Below, in pieces: positions 19,672-23,314 of a stretch of 23,314 bases of DNA. The notes under the pieces are model-generated. The model saw only the letters and a list, made by a program, of their open reading frames with translations, was not told the origin of the DNA and did not search any database. This stretch comes from a virus. Each line of letters opens with the position of its first letter. The stretch's first letter is position 1. The translations under genes and the position numbers were made by a program. The stretch lies in IMG/VR virus record IMGVR_UViG_3300021598_000285, positions 1-23,314 of that record; one strand, given 5' to 3'.

Positions 19672-20061
19672 TTATTTTTGAAAATCTAAGCTATATTCTT
19701 TTCCTTTATTATATAAAGCAGTTACCCTTTTAATAGCGTCTTCATATTGTTTAGGTTGTGGAATTTTTGTTTCGTCAATTCCTAACGCTTTTACTTTTGT
19801 TATAAAATCTTTTTGGTCTGATGCTAATTCCGACATAATTTTGTTTAAATTTTCATAAGACGTATTTTTCTTTGCTTCTTGTTTTAAAGCGTAAATTCTA
19901 TTTGAATAATCAAGAATTTTTTTATATTCACTTTCGGCTCTATCAAGTTGTGTTTTAACATCTGCAAAACTTGCTAATTCCACTTCGTGTTTACCTAAAT
20001 TCGTTTCGTGAATTTCTTCGATTTTCCCTAGTTTGTTTAGGATTGTGTTTAAGTTACTCAT
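19672..20061 (-). CDS. KHEVELA protein 1 (head module paralogue)
   Basis: A 129-residue helical protein beginning MSNLNTILNKLGKIEEIHET, with the motif KHEVELA at residues 24-30, a coiled coil (VKTQLDRAESEYKKILDYSN) and KALGIDETKIPQPKQYEDAI. It is the longer paralogue of the 113-residue gene at 18973-19314. The leader reads AAAATAAAATG. The DNA is AT-rich relative to the protease gene next to it. Its place between the protease and capsid genes suggests a head role; it may be a protease substrate or scaffold-associated protein. Confidence 0.6.
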   Translation of the reverse strand: MSNLNTILNKLGKIEEIHETNLGKHEVELASFADVKTQLDRAESEYKKILDYSNRIYALKQEAKKNTSYENLNKIMSELASDQKDFITKVKALGIDETKIPQPKQYEDAIKRVTALYNKGKEYSLDFQK

Positions 20062-20062
20062 T

Positions 20063-20542
20063 TTATTTTATGTTTAATAATTTTTTAAGTTCGTTTACCA
20101 CCTCGGTGGCTTCGTCTTCTTCCGCGCTCATTTCGAATTTATCAGCAAAATAACCCTCTATTGAAAAGCCTTTTACTTTGCCTTCTTTAACATCGTTCCA
20201 AACTTCTTCGTTATTAACTTTCATCGAAATCATCCAAGTTCCTTTAGGTAGGTCGAATCCGTATAGTTTGCTTTTGTCTTTTTCTTCGTCTTCGATTATC
20301 CAACTTTCAACCACGCTTAAACCCGTTAACTTTTTCTCGTGTTCGTAAGTTGCGTTGTTTTGATTTGAACGCATTAAAAACAATTCACTTGCTTTTCTAA
20401 TCGTGTCCGAACTGAAATAAATATAGTATTCTTCGTTCTTTGCGTTTCGTCGGTAAATTTGTTTGTTAGGAAGAACTACACTAACCGCGTCTATTCCGCT
20501 TTGTTCGTCTTGTTCGTCTATAATCAATTCTATGATTCTCAT
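20063..20542 (-). CDS. XkdF-like prohead protease
   Basis: A 159-residue protein like the phage serine protease XkdF family. It begins MRIIELIIDEQDEQSGIDAV, then ATYEHEKKLTGLSVVESWII (H68 and S80 are candidate catalytic residues) and the hallmark FDLPKGTWMISMKV plus VKGFSIEGYF. Such enzymes mature the head by trimming scaffold and capsid proteins. The gene heads the head module, with scaffold and capsid genes shortly downstream, which supports the role. The C-terminal MSAEEDEATEVVNEL is an acidic linker. Confidence 0.8.
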   Translation of the reverse strand: MRIIELIIDEQDEQSGIDAVSVVLPNKQIYRRNAKNEEYYIYFSSDTIRKASELFLMRSNQNNATYEHEKKLTGLSVVESWIIEDEEKDKSKLYGFDLPKGTWMISMKVNNEEVWNDVKEGKVKGFSIEGYFADKFEMSAEEDEATEVVNELKKLLNIK

Positions 20543-20563
20543 AACTTATTAATTTAATTATTG

Positions 20564-22036
20564 TTAAAGTGTTGCGTTTTGTATTCTATTCCTATCCAAA
20601 CTTTGAGCCGTGGTTACTTGTCCACTCACTACGTAGGCTTGTGTAGGTTGTTGTTGAAGTTGAGCTAATTGGTTTAGTCCGTTATTACCTACAACGTTGA
20701 ATGAAGGCGCTTGTGTACCGCCACCCATACCACCCCCGCCACCTTCAGCGCCACCACCACCACCACCCGAAGCCGAACCACCGCCCTCGAACTTTTGCGA
20801 AGCTATTTTAGCAACTCCTACCAATCCCGTGGCAACTGCTAACCCCGCAGCGATACCACCACGAACGGGACTACTCGGGTCGGGAACGGGTGTAAACTGC
20901 GATAAATAAGCCGAACGCGCACTTAAGAACGTATCTATTAATGCGCTTGATATACTCGCCGCCTTTTTAATTTGAAACGCTTTCTTTGCTTGTTTTTCTC
21001 CTTTTTTACCAAACATTTCGGTAAGGTCGGAAATAATCGATAACCCTTGTTTAGCAAAATCCGCGTTACGTTGAATACTCGCTTCCCTTCGCGCTTTGTC
21101 TTCTTCATCGTACTTTTTGTTTATCGCGTCTAGTTCGCGCCCTTTGGCTTCGGCTATGGTCTTTTCTGCGTCCGCGTTACCTTTTGCCATTTGCTCCATT
21201 TCCGCGTACTTTTCGTCTAGTAAATAAAGTTCACGTTGTTGCTCGGTTAAACTTTGTTGGTAGTTTTGTTCTTGTAACTGCTCTATTTGCATATCGAAAT
21301 CTAACCGCCGTTTCTTTTCGTCTTCTTGCATTTTCTTTTGAAAATCCTCGGTACGTTTTTTAACTTCGGCTTGGTGCTTTTCGTCTATTGCTAATAAATC
21401 TTTATTCAAAAGGTCTTTAGCGTTTACAAGTATTTGTCGTTCTTGTTCCGTTAGTTTAGATTCAGCGTTTAAGCGTAATTCTTCTACTTGTTTATTGTAT
21501 TCCTCACGGCTTATTTTTCCGTCTTGGTATTGCTTATCTAACGCGGCTTGTTCTTCCTGTGTACGTTCCTTTAAGAAGTTGTCGCGGTAATCGTTAAACG
21601 CGTCTTGTCGAAGTGCTTTTTCTTTGTCTATTCCGTCTTGCATTAACGCAAGTTTTTGGTTTTCCGCTTCTTCTTCTAATTTAGCTTGGTCGTCGTTTTG
21701 TTTTTTTAAGTTGTCTATGTATGTTTTGCGGTTTTGTTCTGCGGTTTGCTTTGCATTATCCGCTCCTTGCTTAGCCTTATCCGCCATTTCCTTTTGGTGT
21801 TCGGCTTCCATTATTTCAATGGAGTGTTTTGTGTCTACGTTGTCTTTGTAGGTTTCGTCCATTATCTTGCGAATGGCTTCCGTTCGTTTTTTCAACTCCT
21901 TGTACCTATCGGAATCCTTGTCTTCGGTTTCTAGTAGTAAATCCATTTCGGCTTTTATTGCCTTCATTTTTGACTTTTGAACTTCTAAGTAAACGCGACC
22001 ACTTGCAAGATGTGATTTCGCCTTGGATAGTTCCAT
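20564..22036 (-). CDS. Tape measure protein, C-terminal fragment
   Basis: A 490-residue reading frame from ATG at 22036, but coding-looking sequence continues 40 codons further upstream in the same frame to the TAA at 22157-22159, with no ATG, GTG or TTG between. The product is a long coiled coil (KSHLASGRVYLEVQKSKMK then many Glu/Lys/Gln heptads). A hydrophobic stretch follows (IAAGLAVATGLVGVAKIASQ near residue 395), then a run of glycines, and it ends in QAYVVSGQVTTAQSLDRNRI. That ending is typical of tape-measure proteins in this phage group. In siphoviruses the tape measure sets tail length and takes part in DNA entry. With the upstream piece it would form about 745 residues. Whether it is made alone from the ATG is uncertain. 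Confidence 0.7.
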   Translation of the reverse strand: MELSKAKSHLASGRVYLEVQKSKMKAIKAEMDLLLETEDKDSDRYKELKKRTEAIRKIMDETYKDNVDTKHSIEIMEAEHQKEMADKAKQGADNAKQTAEQNRKTYIDNLKKQNDDQAKLEEEAENQKLALMQDGIDKEKALRQDAFNDYRDNFLKERTQEEQAALDKQYQDGKISREEYNKQVEELRLNAESKLTEQERQILVNAKDLLNKDLLAIDEKHQAEVKKRTEDFQKKMQEDEKKRRLDFDMQIEQLQEQNYQQSLTEQQRELYLLDEKYAEMEQMAKGNADAEKTIAEAKGRELDAINKKYDEEDKARREASIQRNADFAKQGLSIISDLTEMFGKKGEKQAKKAFQIKKAASISSALIDTFLSARSAYLSQFTPVPDPSSPVRGGIAAGLAVATGLVGVAKIASQKFEGGGSASGGGGGGAEGGGGGMGGGTQAPSFNVVGNNGLNQLAQLQQQPTQAYVVSGQVTTAQSLDRNRIQNATL

Positions 22037-22156
22037 TTCGTAAGTGGCCGTACCCGAAGCCTTTGCTAAATCTATTTCTCTTTGTGCTTTTAAGTCGTTT
22101 TGGGTTTGTTCTTTTTTAATTGCTTTTGCTCGTTTATCCGCGCTTTTAATAACCGA

Positions 22157-22159
22157 TTA
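22157..22159 (-). other. In-frame TAA splitting the tape-measure gene
   Basis: The minus strand reads CAC ACG TAA TCG GTT ATT AAA. The frame is the same on both sides of TAA and stays open through 40 further codons into the 490-residue frame. A single change, for example CAA or GAA to TAA, would explain it. It may be a real nonsense mutation, a sequencing error, or a site of read-through. Confidence 0.75.
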
Positions 22160-22801
22160 CGTGTGTGCTTCTGCGTTCTTTTTGAGTTTATCCGTCTTTA
22201 CATCGTCAATAACCCCCATAGCTTCGAGCGCTTTGGTTATTCCGTAAATAATACCCACAAAAGGAAACAAAATAGCAAGAACTATTTTAACGCCCGTACC
22301 TAATTTTTCAAAGCGTTCACGCGCATACATTACGGCTGCAGTTACCTTGTCAAAGTTGGCAATAAGTAACCCAACTACTACGTCTTTAATTACCGTACCA
22401 AATTGCTTAAAGGAATCCCGCGCCTCTAATACCCCTTGTAAACCTTGCGAAAAAGCCATAGCGCTTTGAACGCGAACCATTGCTTCTTGAACCGCTTCGC
22501 CTTCTACTCCGATTAAACCTAACCCACCTTCAACGGCTTGGAATCCGTCTAACACACCGCCAAAAGATTTGGTCATAGCGTTAAATTTCGCGTCGGGGTT
22601 AAATGAGTTTACCATATCGTTCGTGAATCCGATTTGGTCTTTAAGTTCTGCGGCTGCCTTAGCGGCTTTTACGGCTTCGGCGCTTGTTTCTCCGTAGGCG
22701 GCGCTTACCCTTTGTAATTCTACAACGGCTTCTTTATATTGCGCCTTAAGGCTTTTTACGTTGTCTTTAACCTCTAATTCAATCGTTCGTTTTTCCGCCA
22801 T
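22157..22801 (-). CDS. Tape measure protein, N-terminal fragment
   Basis: A 214-residue protein beginning MAEKRTIELEVKDNVKSLKA, the opening typical of tape-measure proteins of Bacteroidota phages, followed by Ala/Lys-rich helices, GFTNDMVNSFNPDAKFNAM and a hydrophobic segment (VKIVLAILFPFVGIIYGITK near residues 170-190). It ends at an in-frame TAA; see the separate entry. It overlaps the upstream 61-residue gene by 23 nt. Alone it would lack the long coiled-coil rod, so a functional tape measure would need the downstream frame too. Confidence 0.7.
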   Translation of the reverse strand: MAEKRTIELEVKDNVKSLKAQYKEAVVELQRVSAAYGETSAEAVKAAKAAAELKDQIGFTNDMVNSFNPDAKFNAMTKSFGGVLDGFQAVEGGLGLIGVEGEAVQEAMVRVQSAMAFSQGLQGVLEARDSFKQFGTVIKDVVVGLLIANFDKVTAAVMYARERFEKLGTGVKIVLAILFPFVGIIYGITKALEAMGVIDDVKTDKLKKNAEAHT

Positions 22802-22964
22802 TTCTATTTAGTTTTTTTATATATAACTCGCGAAGCATTTGTTTGTACGCGGGTTTGATTTTGTCGTTTAGTTTATATTTTCCTTTTGCGATTTCTATGT
22901 ATTCGTGTTCGCCTACGAATTCCGCTATTTGTAAAAGTTGGACTATTTGATTAATATAACTCAT
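22779..22964 (-). CDS. Small protein before the tape-measure gene
   Basis: A 61-residue helical, basic protein beginning MSYINQIVQLLQIAEFVGEH, then YIEIAKGKYKLNDKIKPAYK and ending KLNRNGGKTND. It overlaps the upstream gene by ATGA (22961-22964) and the tape-measure gene by 23 nt. In many siphoviruses the gene just before the tape measure encodes a tail assembly chaperone; the position fits, but no motif confirms it. Confidence 0.5.
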   Translation of the reverse strand: MSYINQIVQLLQIAEFVGEHEYIEIAKGKYKLNDKIKPAYKQMLRELYIKKLNRNGGKTND

Positions 22965-23305
22965 TGCCTTATAATTACTATTTCTTGCGTTTGTGTAGTT
23001 CCGTTTTGGTAAGTGTATTCAGCGGTTACGCTTATAACATCGTTTCTTCCTTCCGTTTCTAATTCTTGTCCCGCCTCGGTTGTTCTTAATAAATTATTTT
23101 GTGTTGCTCGGTTTATATTACCAATTACAGGCGGTAAACTTATTCTAATCGTTTGACTAGAACTTATCGAACTTGGTGTAATTACTACTCCCGTAGTTCC
23201 CGAAGAAAAATTACCCATTAATCCAAAATTCGGAAGCGTAATAGGCACGGTAACGTCTTCTTGGCTTGGACTTGTTTGTATAACCCGAATAGGGAAGACG
23301 GGCAT
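22961..23305 (-). CDS. Hypothetical beta-rich virion protein
   Basis: A 114-residue protein beginning MPVFPIRVIQTSPSQEDVTV, with LPNFGLMGNFSSGTTGVVIT and ISLPPVIGNINRATQNNLLR, ending in VTAEYTYQNGTTQTQEIVII. The beta-strand pattern suggests a virion or tail protein. Its frame is open to the window edge upstream of this ATG, so the true start might lie outside. It lies at the beginning of the visible late region. No family is recognised. Confidence 0.45.
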   Translation of the reverse strand: MPVFPIRVIQTSPSQEDVTVPITLPNFGLMGNFSSGTTGVVITPSSISSSQTIRISLPPVIGNINRATQNNLLRTTEAGQELETEGRNDVISVTAEYTYQNGTTQTQEIVIIRQ

Positions 23306-23314
23306 AAAATCGTT

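Noticed and set aside
22037-22159. Recoding by frameshift at the tape-measure break
   Set aside because: The frame is the same on both sides of the TAA, so a frameshift is not needed; one base substitution or stop read-through explains it.
311-23000. Many plus-strand open frames, for example 10645-10908, 18349-18987 and 20697-20909
   Set aside because: They lie opposite well-supported minus-strand genes, have low-complexity or mirror-like composition (Ser/Thr-rich or Pro-rich strings opposite Glu- or Gly-rich coding), and lack promoters or operon context.
1-23314. Alternative genetic code with reassigned stops
   Set aside because: Apart from the one TAA in the tape-measure gene, genes end cleanly at TAA, TGA and TAG with normal overlaps, for example ATGA junctions.

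Overview
The window looks like most of the genome of a tailed double-stranded DNA phage, or a prophage, of a Bacteroidota host, probably a Flavobacterium relative. The reasons are: every supportable gene lies on the minus strand with tight 4-32 nt overlaps; the DNA is AT-rich; start codons are preceded by A-rich leaders of the TAAAATAAAATG kind rather than Shine-Dalgarno boxes; four intergenic spots carry the same Bacteroidota-type -7 element TATATTTG; and the head, lysis and replication proteins resemble phage families known from this phylum. No integrase, tRNA, rRNA, CRISPR array or insertion sequence was seen. All genes read leftwards, so the layout below runs from high to low coordinates.

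Late region, 23305 to about 10680. First come two small unknown proteins, then a tape-measure gene split by one in-frame TAA at 22157-22159. Next is a head module: XkdF-like prohead protease, two related small KHEVELA proteins flanking a pair of tiny genes (one basic, one Cys-rich), a Glu-rich scaffold-like protein and the major capsid protein. A terminator, a probable major tail protein, another terminator, a 110-residue protein and a portal fused to a head-morphogenesis-like tail follow. Then come a connector-like protein, a tail or receptor-type protein and a lysis cassette: small membrane protein, holin, Amidase_2 endolysin and a probable unimolecular spanin. A metallophosphoesterase and a good terminator close the region.

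Intergenic control region, 10457-10727. It holds the late terminator, a nested inverted repeat, two 21-bp near-identical direct repeats with internal dyads, and a well-formed promoter for the early region.

Early and replication region, about 10456 to 1871. Small unknown genes lead to a DnaA-domain-IV-like protein. After it is a structured leader that ends in a terminator-like hairpin, then a DUF6291-like replication protein, a RecA/DnaB-like ATPase, NinG, a small putative nuclease, the ERF annealing protein with a lambda-exonuclease-like partner, two DNA methyltransferases, a MazG-like protein, a small membrane protein and a possible single-strand-binding protein. A terminator lies at 1858-1883, followed by a third methyltransferase.

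At the left edge, a separate promoter drives a sigma-like factor, a Cys-motif protein and the start of the terminase small subunit, which continues out of the window. This suggests the packaging and late genes follow, possibly under the phage's own sigma factor. The most unusual points are the attenuator-like leader at 8779-8872, a second leader element shared by two early genes, the broken tape-measure gene, the KHEVELA pair and the u-spanin.
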